Shown one piece after another: positions 7,240-14,971 of a stretch of DNA of 64,000 bases (its first letter is position 1; every line of letters starts with the position of its first letter). The stretch comes from Danxiaibacter flavus (GTDB lineage: Bacteria > Bacteroidota > Bacteroidia > Chitinophagales > Chitinophagaceae). The translations under genes were made by a program, and so were the position numbers. Where the stretch lies: NCBI RefSeq assembly GCF_041060425.1, contig NZ_JAULBC010000001.1, positions 186,001 to 250,000 of the forward strand, written 5' to 3'. The notes under the pieces are model-generated. The model was not told where the DNA came from and did no database searches. It saw only the letters and a program-made list of their open reading frames with translations.

Positions 7240-9780
7240 CTAAAATATGAAAGCTGTACTTAAGAAATACATCCTTCCGAAGGCGTGATAGTATTTGGAT
7301 GGAAATTTGTTAACGTCTCTGTCCGCTGCATCAAAACGAAGCTGTTCATATCCTCCGGAGATAAGATGCTGATTATCCAGCAGATTGTTTACACTGGCAT
7401 AAAATACCAAAGCTTTGCTCTTTTTATGTCTATTCCTCAGCGACAAAGTATATCCTGCAAAAGCGTCGATGGTAAATCGAGGTAAAGTTTTTTCCTGATC
7501 AATAATTGAATGGAATAGTTTGTCATCATTGCCCAATCCGTCAACTGTTGAAGTTGTCCTTCTTAAGGGGTTAAAACTGATCCACGACTGATCAAAATAA
7601 TTTGCAGTTGCAGTAATAAACCAGTTGTGTTGTGACCGATACGCAAGGCCTGCGCTATAAGCTTCCTGGGGCGTTGATGCTACTCTGAATCCATTGGTAT
7701 AAATGGTAGTTTCTTCCAGGATTGTTGTTGTGTTGTCAGCGGTAACGATTGCTTTTTGCCTGCCGTTGTAATAATAACGGCCCAGGGCTGCCGCAGCATT
7801 GAATGAAACGTTTTTTGATAATTTGATGTCCACACCAAGCTCACTTCCAAAATGCACTTCATTAATGTTTTTAAGAGAATAGTTGACAAAGCACTTGAAT
7901 TCGTCATGATAAAAACGCAATACATCCATTCCCCGGTTGATGGTTGTATAGTAACCTTTTAATCTTATTTTGGCTGCAGGTGCATTAAGAACATATCCGG
8001 CCTCCGCAGCTTGTATTTCCTTTGAAGAGATATCCGTTTGAATTTGATTTCTTGTCGCGGGCGAGATAAATACATCTTCCATGTAGGGCGCTTTTGTAAG
8101 CCATGAACCATTTACGAAAAAATAATTTCTCCCGTTTATTTTATATGTGATTCCGGCTTTAACGGCACCATTTAGAAAAGTATTCGTTACAGACTTGCCA
8201 AATGAGTTATCAGCAAATAAGCCATTGCGGACATTCCCATTTCTATAAAACCGGGTGAATGAAAAATCACCTGCGACAAAAAAATCGATATGATTGAATT
8301 TAAATAACAACTGCATCCATTCAGATCCTTTGGATATGTGCATGTTGTAGTCATAGCCAAATTTGTTATTTGCATATAGTATTCTGTTAGGATGGGTAAT
8401 ATCATTTTGAATTGCGTTTTGATTGGTGTTGTATTCGGATTGGGCAAATTGATTGAGATTTACATAGAAATCGCCACCCAGTAGATCATTGACCGTCTTA
8501 TAATAATGGTTTATCTGCAATTGATATTCCAGTCCCGCAATCAATGCGAGGTGCCTTCCGACAGAAGTATTGATCGTTGAATTAAAGACGAATCGCTTGC
8601 TGTCATTCACACGATTCTCAACAATGTAGTTTGAGCGTTTGCCAGCTATATTATTTCCTTTAATTCCGTTCGCGTCGTGAACCGTTTCAAACGAGTTGCG
8701 GTTAACATCATAGAAACGTTGCCAGTTTATCTGACGGGCATTTTCATCATTACTTAAGCGTTCCTGGATTTCCTGATATAGCGTCGAATCAGACTGGTAA
8801 TACGACGGAAGATATTTATAGTAGTCAGGCCGCGGATCCGGTGCATTGTACCAGTCGATGCCGGTGTTGATCCTTTGTCCGATCGATACTCCTGCAGCTG
8901 TAACAAGCGATGTTGTATTGTTTAGGCGGAGGTCATGTGTGAGTATCGCATAGGGTTGATGGATGAATGATTCATTTGCATTTCTTTTTTTACCATTTTG
9001 ATAACCCCAATAGGGATTGTAATAATTTGTTTTTGCCAGCAGCTGCATTTCATTAACAGAGGCTCCTTGACGCCCGGTTGTTGTAGGCGCACCAAAAACT
9101 ATCACCGAGAGAAGTTGATTGTTGCCGATTCTTTTGTCAATACCAATATGGTAGCTGCTGCTATAATAATAGGTTCCCGGTACGTATCCTTCTGTTGCAT
9201 ACCGGTAACTGCCTGACAAAGAGAATGCCCAACCTTTTGAATTAAACCCTGTATTATGTGTAAAACTAATCCTGTGTTGATATGACCTGTTGCTATAGGA
9301 ATACCCTACAAGCGTCTGCCTGCGTTGTTTACTTGCTCTCGCATCAATGAAAGTAGTTGTGCCAGGCTCTCCAAAACAGAAAGTGTTTGGAGCAAATCCG
9401 ACAGAAACATCTTTGCTGCGCATCACATCATTTAATCCGCTCCACGATGAAAATGCGATGATTCCGTTATCCGCGTTGTTCATCGGAATGCCATTCATAT
9501 ACAAGGATGAAAGATCCGCGGAATAACCGCGCATCCTAAATCTGGCTATGTTGAAATTGAATGAAGCAGCATTTAAAAAAGGATCGCGACCTGCAGTTAG
9601 GAGAGAAGCAACATTGCAGGATGAGCTTTCTGAAACATTGTCGTCATCTAATTCAATGGCTGTATTGTCTACCGCGAGTTGTAGGTCCTCAAGCGTTAAA
9701 GAGTCTTTCATCATCATTTCTTGCCCCTGGACAAAAACTGGCAAGACGACTAATGAAAGAACAAATAGTTTTTTCATCAT
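7240..9780 (-). CDS. TonB-dependent outer-membrane receptor
   Basis: I place the start at the double Met at 9780/9777, because MMKKLFVLSLVVLPVFVQGQ is a clean signal peptide; an upstream in-frame ATG at 9864 would add 28 unlikely residues and run into the divergent gene. The mature protein (about 825 residues) goes straight into a plug domain (FNIARFRMRGYSADLSSLYMNG) without the carboxypeptidase-regulatory domain typical of SusC. A large beta-barrel follows, with alternating aromatic strands and a C-terminal TAFIF ending in Phe. The ligand is unknown. Its neighbours are a DUF5689/LTD lipoprotein downstream and a divergent secreted endonuclease/phosphatase. Confidence 0.92.
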   Translation of the reverse strand: MMKKLFVLSLVVLPVFVQGQEMMMKDSLTLEDLQLAVDNTAIELDDDNVSESSSCNVASLLTAGRDPFLNAASFNFNIARFRMRGYSADLSSLYMNGIPMNNADNGIIAFSSWSGLNDVMRSKDVSVGFAPNTFCFGEPGTTTFIDARASKQRRQTLVGYSYSNRSYQHRISFTHNTGFNSKGWAFSLSGSYRYATEGYVPGTYYYSSSYHIGIDKRIGNNQLLSVIVFGAPTTTGRQGASVNEMQLLAKTNYYNPYWGYQNGKKRNANESFIHQPYAILTHDLRLNNTTSLVTAAGVSIGQRINTGIDWYNAPDPRPDYYKYLPSYYQSDSTLYQEIQERLSNDENARQINWQRFYDVNRNSFETVHDANGIKGNNIAGKRSNYIVENRVNDSKRFVFNSTINTSVGRHLALIAGLEYQLQINHYYKTVNDLLGGDFYVNLNQFAQSEYNTNQNAIQNDITHPNRILYANNKFGYDYNMHISKGSEWMQLLFKFNHIDFFVAGDFSFTRFYRNGNVRNGLFADNSFGKSVTNTFLNGAVKAGITYKINGRNYFFVNGSWLTKAPYMEDVFISPATRNQIQTDISSKEIQAAEAGYVLNAPAAKIRLKGYYTTINRGMDVLRFYHDEFKCFVNYSLKNINEVHFGSELGVDIKLSKNVSFNAAAALGRYYYNGRQKAIVTADNTTTILEETTIYTNGFRVASTPQEAYSAGLAYRSQHNWFITATANYFDQSWISFNPLRRTTSTVDGLGNDDKLFHSIIDQEKTLPRFTIDAFAGYTLSLRNRHKKSKALVFYASVNNLLDNQHLISGGYEQLRFDAADRDVNKFPSKYYHAFGRMYFLSTAFIF

Positions 9781-9835
9781 GTGGTTTATGGGTTGGTAAA
9801 TAAAGAGTAAATATATGAATTTTAAATAAATTAAA

Positions 9836-9843
9836 TATATTTG
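9836..9843 (+). promoter_or_regulatory. Promoter -7 box very close to a start codon
   Basis: TATATTTG matches TAnnTTTG and ends 7 bases before the ATG at 9851. If transcription starts about 7 bases past the box, the mRNA would be leaderless or nearly so. Confidence 0.5.
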
Positions 9844-9850
9844 TAATCTT

Positions 9851-10885
9851 ATGAAGCCTAGCATATTGTGGGTCTTAACCCTTTTACCCTTGATTTCCCT
9901 TTGTCAGCCGAACTATAAACGTGCCGTCGTTGGCTTTTATAATCTCGAGAATTTTTATGACACAGTAAACAATCCGGCTATTAATGATGATGAATTTCTG
10001 CCAGACGGCCCTCGTCGTTACAATACTTCTGTTTACAGAGATAAGGTTGAAAAATTAGCAACCGTAGTTGCCAGGTTAGGGAAAACATTTTCTATTGATG
10101 GACCTGCTTTTCTCGGCGTTGCGGAAGTGGAGAATGATACTGTTTTAAATGATCTGGTTCGTCATCCATTTATACGCGAAAGAGATTACCGTTTTGTTCA
10201 TTACGATTCAAAGGATCAAAGAGGAGTTGACGTTGCCTTGTTGTACAATCCCGGATATTTTGATATGCAACAAAGTTTTAAACTGAATGTGCAATTACCA
10301 GGTGGATCTAAAGAGTCTGCTTTTACGAGAGATGTTTTGTGGGTGAAAGGACTTTTGTTTGGAGAAGAAGTGCATGTATTTGTTAATCACTGGCCGAGCA
10401 GGCTGGGTGGTGAGGCGAGGAGCGAACCCGCGAGAATCGCTGCGGCGAATGTAAATCGCCAGATCATCGATTCTTTGTTACAATCAAATGCAGACTGCAA
10501 GATTATCGTGATGGGTGATTTGAATGATGATCCTGTTAACAACAGTGTCACAAAAGGGTTGCGGGCGAATGGTCATGCAAACGCGCTGCGGGCCGGTGAA
10601 CTATATAATCCCTGGCTGGAAAAATACAGAAAAGGTATCGGTACGTTAGCTTATCAGGATGCCTGGAGTTTGTTCGATCAGATTATTCTTTCACAAGGTT
10701 GGTTAAACCAGCAGCAAGATGGAATTTTCTTTTATAAGGCGCATGTATTTAATGAATCCTTTTTAACCGAAAATATTGGTAAGTACAAAGGTTATCCCAT
10801 GCGTACCTGGGACGGCCTCAGTTATCGCGGTGGATACAGCGATCATTTTCCTACCTATGTTGTTATTCTGAAAAAAGCGAACTAG
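9851..10885 (+). CDS. Secreted endonuclease/exonuclease/phosphatase family protein
   Basis: This 344-residue protein has a signal peptide (MKPSILWVLTLLPLISLCQP) followed by an EEP catalytic domain. Visible motifs are VGFYNLENFYDT (metal-side Asn and Glu), FLGVAEVEND (catalytic Glu), VFVNHWPSRLGG (His), IVMGDLNDDP (Asp, Asn) and GGYSDHFPTYV (catalytic Asp-His). All key residues of the DNase I/EEP fold are present. The substrate could be nucleic acid or a phosphoester. It is divergent from the TonB receptor/lipoprotein pair and shares a 70-base promoter region with it. A role in extracellular DNA use is inference from this context. Confidence 0.9.
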   Translation: MKPSILWVLTLLPLISLCQPNYKRAVVGFYNLENFYDTVNNPAINDDEFLPDGPRRYNTSVYRDKVEKLATVVARLGKTFSIDGPAFLGVAEVENDTVLNDLVRHPFIRERDYRFVHYDSKDQRGVDVALLYNPGYFDMQQSFKLNVQLPGGSKESAFTRDVLWVKGLLFGEEVHVFVNHWPSRLGGEARSEPARIAAANVNRQIIDSLLQSNADCKIIVMGDLNDDPVNNSVTKGLRANGHANALRAGELYNPWLEKYRKGIGTLAYQDAWSLFDQIILSQGWLNQQQDGIFFYKAHVFNESFLTENIGKYKGYPMRTWDGLSYRGGYSDHFPTYVVILKKAN

Positions 10886-10971
10886 GGATTTGCACGGATC
10901 AAATTATTTTTTATTACACTGAGAAAAGACAAAAAGGAGAGACTAAGCGTCACTGAGTTTTTGCTCACGGT

Positions 10972-11008
10972 CATTTTCAATTCTCCATTTTCAATTGTCA
11001 ATTATTCT
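10972..11008. repeat. Heptamer array, family E
   Basis: Units CATTTTC AATTCTC CATTTTC AATTGTC AATTATT follow one another with a strict 7-base period. It lies in the 206-base gap between the nuclease gene and pepP. No inverted partner was found nearby. Confidence 0.75.
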
Positions 11009-11091
11009 TCCCGCTTACTCCCCAAAGTTTCTTTAATATTGCGCACGCGGTTCGCGGGCCTTACCCCGGATTTGCTCTAAAAACGTGAAGG

Positions 11092-12381
11092 ATGAAACAT
11101 TTGCCCATCAATCCAAAATTATTTGTCGAGAACAGGAAGCGTTTTGTAAAGGAGATGCTGCCCTCAAGTATTGCCATATTCAACAGTAATGATGAATTTC
11201 CGTCCAATGGAGATGCATTACACCCATTTGTTCAAAATAGTGATCTGTATTGGCTTTCCGGTGTTGAACAGGAAGATACCATGGTAATTTTGTATCCCGA
11301 TGCAAAAGATCCAAAATATAAAGAAGTGCTGGTATTGGTAAGACCAAATGAACTAAAGGAAAAATGGGATGGCAAAAGACTTCGTGCAAAGGAAGCAACA
11401 GAAATTACGGGCATACAAACCGTTGTCTGGCTGGACCAGTTGGATAGCGTTTTGCAAACCTGGATCCACCAGGTTGATAACATCTACTTGAACACAAACG
11501 AAAATGATCGCAAGTCCGTGCGAATAGAAACCCGTGACTATCGCTTTATAAAGGAAATGCGTGACCGTTACCCGTTGCATACATTTCAGCGCAGCGCGAA
11601 AATTATGAATAAGCTTAGGGCAATAAAAACGCCGCTTGAAATAGAAGTGATGCAAAAGGCAATGGACATAACCGAAAAGACGTTCAGGCGACTGTTACAG
11701 TTTATTAAGCCCGGTGTAATGGAATATGAAATAGAGGCAGAAATATGGCATTCGTTCCTGAGCAACAGAAGCAGCAGGCCGGCCTATGGAAGCATTATCG
11801 CCAGTGGAGACAGGGCTCGAACACTGCATTATGTTTTTAATAACGAGGAATGCAAAGACGGAGAACTGGTATTGATGGATTTTGGGGCGTTATATGGTGG
11901 ATACGCAGCCGATTTGACCAGGACTGTTCCGGTCAGTGGTATATTCACAAAACGGCAGAAAGAAGTATACAACGCATGTCTTCATCTGCATAATTATGCA
12001 AAAAGCATTCTGAAGCCAGGGATCAATCTTGCAGACTATACCGAGAAAGTCGGTACGGAAGCAAATAATACCTTTATAAAGATTGGGTTGTTGACCAAGG
12101 GCGATGTAAAAAATGAGGACAAAGAAAACAGGGCGTTCCGCAAATATTTGTATCACGGGATTTCCCATCACCTCGGCATAGATGTGCACGATTTGGGCAC
12201 CAAGACAGAACCACTAAAAGCTGGAATGGTGTTAACTGTAGAGCCCGGTATCTATATTGAACAAGAACAGATTGGCATTCGTATAGAAAACAATGTGTGG
12301 CTGACAAGGAGCGGCAATGTAGATCTAATGAAGAACATTCCTATTACGGCTGAAGACATCGAGGCGCTAATGAAACGCTAG
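11092..12381 (+). CDS. pepP: Xaa-Pro aminopeptidase (M24B)
   Basis: The 429-residue product has the two-domain layout of aminopeptidase P. The N-terminal creatinase-like domain covers about 1-170 and the C-terminal pita-bread domain carries all five metal ligands: D263 and D274 (MDFGALYGGYAADLTRT), the His in HGISHHLGIDVHD, the Glu in VEPGIYIE and the Glu in RIENNVW. It removes N-terminal residues that precede proline. There is no signal peptide, so it is cytoplasmic. It is probably monocistronic. Confidence 0.95.
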   Translation: MKHLPINPKLFVENRKRFVKEMLPSSIAIFNSNDEFPSNGDALHPFVQNSDLYWLSGVEQEDTMVILYPDAKDPKYKEVLVLVRPNELKEKWDGKRLRAKEATEITGIQTVVWLDQLDSVLQTWIHQVDNIYLNTNENDRKSVRIETRDYRFIKEMRDRYPLHTFQRSAKIMNKLRAIKTPLEIEVMQKAMDITEKTFRRLLQFIKPGVMEYEIEAEIWHSFLSNRSSRPAYGSIIASGDRARTLHYVFNNEECKDGELVLMDFGALYGGYAADLTRTVPVSGIFTKRQKEVYNACLHLHNYAKSILKPGINLADYTEKVGTEANNTFIKIGLLTKGDVKNEDKENRAFRKYLYHGISHHLGIDVHDLGTKTEPLKAGMVLTVEPGIYIEQEQIGIRIENNVWLTRSGNVDLMKNIPITAEDIEALMKR

Positions 12382-12493
12382 GGGAGAACGGTAATGAATC
12401 CGACGGTTTTAATAAAAATGAAGTAAGTTTAAAATTGGGTACTTCCTAACCGTATTAAATAAAAAGAAACAACACGAGCTGTCTCGACAATTA

Positions 12494-12567
12494 GCTCTAA
12501 GCTTTGGGCTTTGAGCTTTCAGCTTAAAAAACGTACAACGTATAACGTAAAACTTACAACTTATTAG
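12494..12567. repeat. Two adjoining heptamer arrays (families B and A) before pssA
   Basis: Family B units AGCTCTA AGCTTTG GGCTTTG AGCTTTC AGCTTAA (12494-12528) are followed 4 bases later by family A units CGTACAA CGTATAA CGTAAAA CTTACAA CTTATTA (12533-12567). The second array ends 3 bases before the pssA ATG, so it occupies the ribosome-binding region. Confidence 0.85.
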
Positions 12568-12570
12568 CGC

Positions 12571-13323
12571 ATGAAGCAAATTCCTAACCTGTTTACACTT
12601 TTAAATCTTTTTCTCGGTTGCATTGCCATTGTTTGTGTGTTGCAATCAGGTATAACGCTTGTTGATGATGTGAATGGCGGTTTTGCTTCCGTAATTCCCG
12701 AAAAGATTTACCTGGCTTCTATATTTATTGCCGCTGCCGGCATAGTAGATTTTCTGGACGGATTTGTCGCCAGGCTGATGAAGGCATCATCTGAAATGGG
12801 GAAGCAACTGGATTCTCTTGCAGATGTGGTGAGCTTTGGCGTGGCTCCGGGAATGATCATTTTTCAGTTTCTGAGGCTTTCTTTTGCACAACAACCAGGC
12901 GGCCTGGATGTTTCTGCTGCCTGGCTGCTTCCGGCATTTATTATCCCCTGTGCCGGAGCATATCGCCTCGCCCGGTTCAATATCGACACCGAACAAAGCT
13001 ATGGTTTCAAAGGGATGCCAATTCCGGCTGCGGGCTTATTAATCGCTTCCTTTCCTTTGATTTACTGGTTCTCTGACCAGGAATGGATTATACGTTTACT
13101 GGTGAATAAATGGTTCCTTTACGGCGTAATTGCTGTAGTCAGTTACCTGATGGTGTCAACTTTGCCAATGATGGCCTTAAAATTTAAAAATGCGTCTTTA
13201 AAAGACAACTGGCCCAAGCTGGTATTGGTTATCGCAGCCATTATTTGCGCGCTTTTATTCCATTGGCTGGCAGTTCCGCTTGTCTTTATTGTGTATATCG
13301 CATTATCTTTGGCGCTCAAATAA
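12571..13323 (+). CDS. pssA: CDP-diacylglycerol-serine O-phosphatidyltransferase
   Basis: This 250-residue membrane protein begins KQIPNLFTLLNLFLGCIAI and has the CDP-alcohol phosphatidyltransferase signature DFLDGFVARLMKASSEMG followed by QLDSLADVVSFG (D-G-x2-A-R-x8-G-x3-D-x3-D). About seven hydrophobic helices are visible. It makes phosphatidylserine, the precursor of phosphatidylethanolamine. The start codon sits directly after a heptamer array with no clear purine-rich site. purS follows 14 bases downstream. Confidence 0.95.
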   Translation: MKQIPNLFTLLNLFLGCIAIVCVLQSGITLVDDVNGGFASVIPEKIYLASIFIAAAGIVDFLDGFVARLMKASSEMGKQLDSLADVVSFGVAPGMIIFQFLRLSFAQQPGGLDVSAAWLLPAFIIPCAGAYRLARFNIDTEQSYGFKGMPIPAAGLLIASFPLIYWFSDQEWIIRLLVNKWFLYGVIAVVSYLMVSTLPMMALKFKNASLKDNWPKLVLVIAAIICALLFHWLAVPLVFIVYIALSLALK

Positions 13324-13337
13324 CAAAAGCAGCAGCT

Positions 13338-13586
13338 ATGACCTATAACGTTCAGATTAAAGTAATGCCCCTAAAAGATTTATTGGACCCACAGGGAAAA
13401 GCCATTTTAGGTGGATTAAATAACCTGGGAATCAACACAATACAGGATGTTCGCGTGGGAAAACACATCACCCTGCAAATTGATGCTGCTTCAGAAGAAG
13501 AGGCTCGCAAGGCTGCAGATGAAGCCAGCAAAAAGCTGTTGGCAAATCCTGTAATGGAGTTCTACGAAATCGAATTTGTTAATTAA
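13338..13586 (+). CDS. purS: Phosphoribosylformylglycinamidine synthase subunit PurS
   Basis: I take the ATG at 13338, which gives 82 residues, the usual PurS length; the frame is open further upstream only because it overlaps pssA. The sequence MTYNVQIKVMPLKDLLDPQG, the NNLGINTIQDVRVGKHITL segment and the C-terminal LLANPVMEFYEIE match the family. PurS is the small scaffold of the PurL-PurQ-PurS complex in purine synthesis. Finding it in a gene separate from purL suggests the organism uses the three-part enzyme. Confidence 0.93.
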   Translation: MTYNVQIKVMPLKDLLDPQGKAILGGLNNLGINTIQDVRVGKHITLQIDAASEEEARKAADEASKKLLANPVMEFYEIEFVN

Positions 13587-13598
13587 GTTGGAATACAG

Positions 13599-13746
13599 TT
13601 TTACGTTATACGTTATAAGTTGTACGTGCCCGTGATCAGTCGGAATTCTTTAAGGAGTTTTCATCAGATCCAATTTTAAGCGTATTTCTTGATTTGCACA
13701 ACTGCAAGAAACGTATAACGTATAACTTACAACTTACTACGTAAGT
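13599..13746. repeat. Inverted heptamer-repeat element, family A (purS-rsmI gap)
   Basis: Left arm 13599-13626: TTTTACG TTATACG TTATAAG TTGTACG. Right arm 13712-13746: CGTATAA CGTATAA CTTACAA CTTACTA CGTAAGT. The arms face each other across an 85-base spacer. The left arm begins 12 bases after the purS stop, and the right arm ends one base before the rsmI ATG. Confidence 0.88.
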
Positions 13747-13747
13747 C

Positions 13748-14416
13748 ATGCTATACCTCGTTCCCACACCTCTTGGAAATTTAAAGGATATTACATTCAG
13801 GGCGCTCGAAGTATTACAAAGCGTTGACGTTATCTTATGCGAGGATACCCGGACCTCATCCAAACTGCTCAATCATTACAATATCCACAAACCCTTAGCT
13901 CCCTATCATCAGCATAATGAACACAAGGTTGTACAACATTTAACGGATCAACTGGAAGCTGGCAAAACAATGGCGCTTATTACAGATGCAGGCACGCCTG
14001 CAATTTCTGATCCCGCATTTTTGCTGGTGCGTGAATGTGTAAGGCGGAATGTAAAAGTTGAATGCCTGCCCGGAGCTACAGCTTTTGTTCCTGCTCTCGT
14101 TAATAGCGGCCTGCCAATCAACAGATTTGTTTTTGAAGGATTTATCCCGCAGAAAAAAGGCAGGCAAACATTGCTCAAACAACTTGCTACCGAACCCCGC
14201 GCGATGGTTTTTTATGAAAGCCCGATGAGGCTGGTAAAGACTTTATCAGAGTTTACCGAATATTTTGGTGCGGACCGGCAATGCAGTGTTAGCAGGGAGT
14301 TAACAAAGATGTTTGAAGAAACAAAAAGAGGTACTTTGCACGAAGTTTGCCAATATTTTGCGCAGAAAGAAGTTAAGGGTGAGATTGTTATAGTTGTACA
14401 GGGACTTGACCGATGA
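13748..14416 (+). CDS. rsmI: 16S rRNA 2'-O-ribose methyltransferase RsmI
   Basis: The 222-residue protein shows the tetrapyrrole-methylase fold of RsmI: YLVPTPLGNLKDITFRAL at the N-terminus, VILCEDTRTSSKLL, then MALITDAGTPAISDP and the FVFEGFIPQKKGR block. It methylates the ribose of C1402 in 16S rRNA using S-adenosylmethionine. Family members are often 270-290 residues; this one ends soon after the KGEIVIVVQG strand and lacks the C-terminal extension, as in other Bacteroidota. Confidence 0.95.
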   Translation: MLYLVPTPLGNLKDITFRALEVLQSVDVILCEDTRTSSKLLNHYNIHKPLAPYHQHNEHKVVQHLTDQLEAGKTMALITDAGTPAISDPAFLLVRECVRRNVKVECLPGATAFVPALVNSGLPINRFVFEGFIPQKKGRQTLLKQLATEPRAMVFYESPMRLVKTLSEFTEYFGADRQCSVSRELTKMFEETKRGTLHEVCQYFAQKEVKGEIVIVVQGLDR

Positions 14417-14439
14417 GACGTTTTCCGAAATAAACCTAC

Positions 14440-14886
14440 ATGAAAAAAGTACTATCTCTTATTGCACTTGTGTTGTTATCTCTATCTGTTGTAAGTGCGC
14501 AGCTCAGGAAAATTCCTTCCGAAGTTACCAATGCATTCAAAGAAAAATATCCTGATGCAACCAGTGTATCATGGAAAGATAAAATCACCGTATTTCAGGT
14601 GTCGTTTATAAATTATGGATTGGAAATGAAAGCTGACTTTTCTTCCAATAACGGCTGGCAGGAAACTTCGATAAAAAGATCATTCGATCAACTGCCACAT
14701 GAAGTGCAGGACGGATTAGATAAAAGTAAATACAATGGTTGGACGCATGGGGCGTTTTATTCTGAAATACAAAAAAAAGATAACACTGTCTGGTTTCGCA
14801 TTTATGTCGAAAAGAGTGCGTTACAAAAGAGATATCTTTTCTTTAATGACCAGGGGCAGCTTGAACGGGAATCAATAACGATGTAA
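14440..14886 (+). CDS. PepSY-like (BLIP-type) secreted protein
   Basis: This is a 148-residue secreted protein with signal peptide MKKVLSLIALVLLSLSVVSA. The mature part holds two copies of the PepSY-like pattern: PSEVTNAFKEKYPDATSVSWKD with FQVSF and MKADFSSNNGW, then PHEVQDGLDKSKYNGWTHG. Such proteins are small periplasmic or outer-membrane-linked domains common in Bacteroidota; their binding partners are unknown. It starts 23 bases after rsmI and may be co-transcribed. Confidence 0.85.
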   Translation: MKKVLSLIALVLLSLSVVSAQLRKIPSEVTNAFKEKYPDATSVSWKDKITVFQVSFINYGLEMKADFSSNNGWQETSIKRSFDQLPHEVQDGLDKSKYNGWTHGAFYSEIQKKDNTVWFRIYVEKSALQKRYLFFNDQGQLERESITM

Positions 14887-14928
14887 TGTGATCCATGCAA
14901 CTCAGAGATCAGAACATCAGAAATCTAC

Positions 14929-14936
14929 TATATTTG
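14929..14936 (+). promoter_or_regulatory. Promoter -7 box for the M1 peptidase gene
   Basis: TATATTTG matches TAnnTTTG and lies 35 bases before the ATG at 14972. Confidence 0.55.
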
Positions 14937-14971
14937 GCGTTTGCAGCAGGATTTAAATCTTTTATAGAGAC

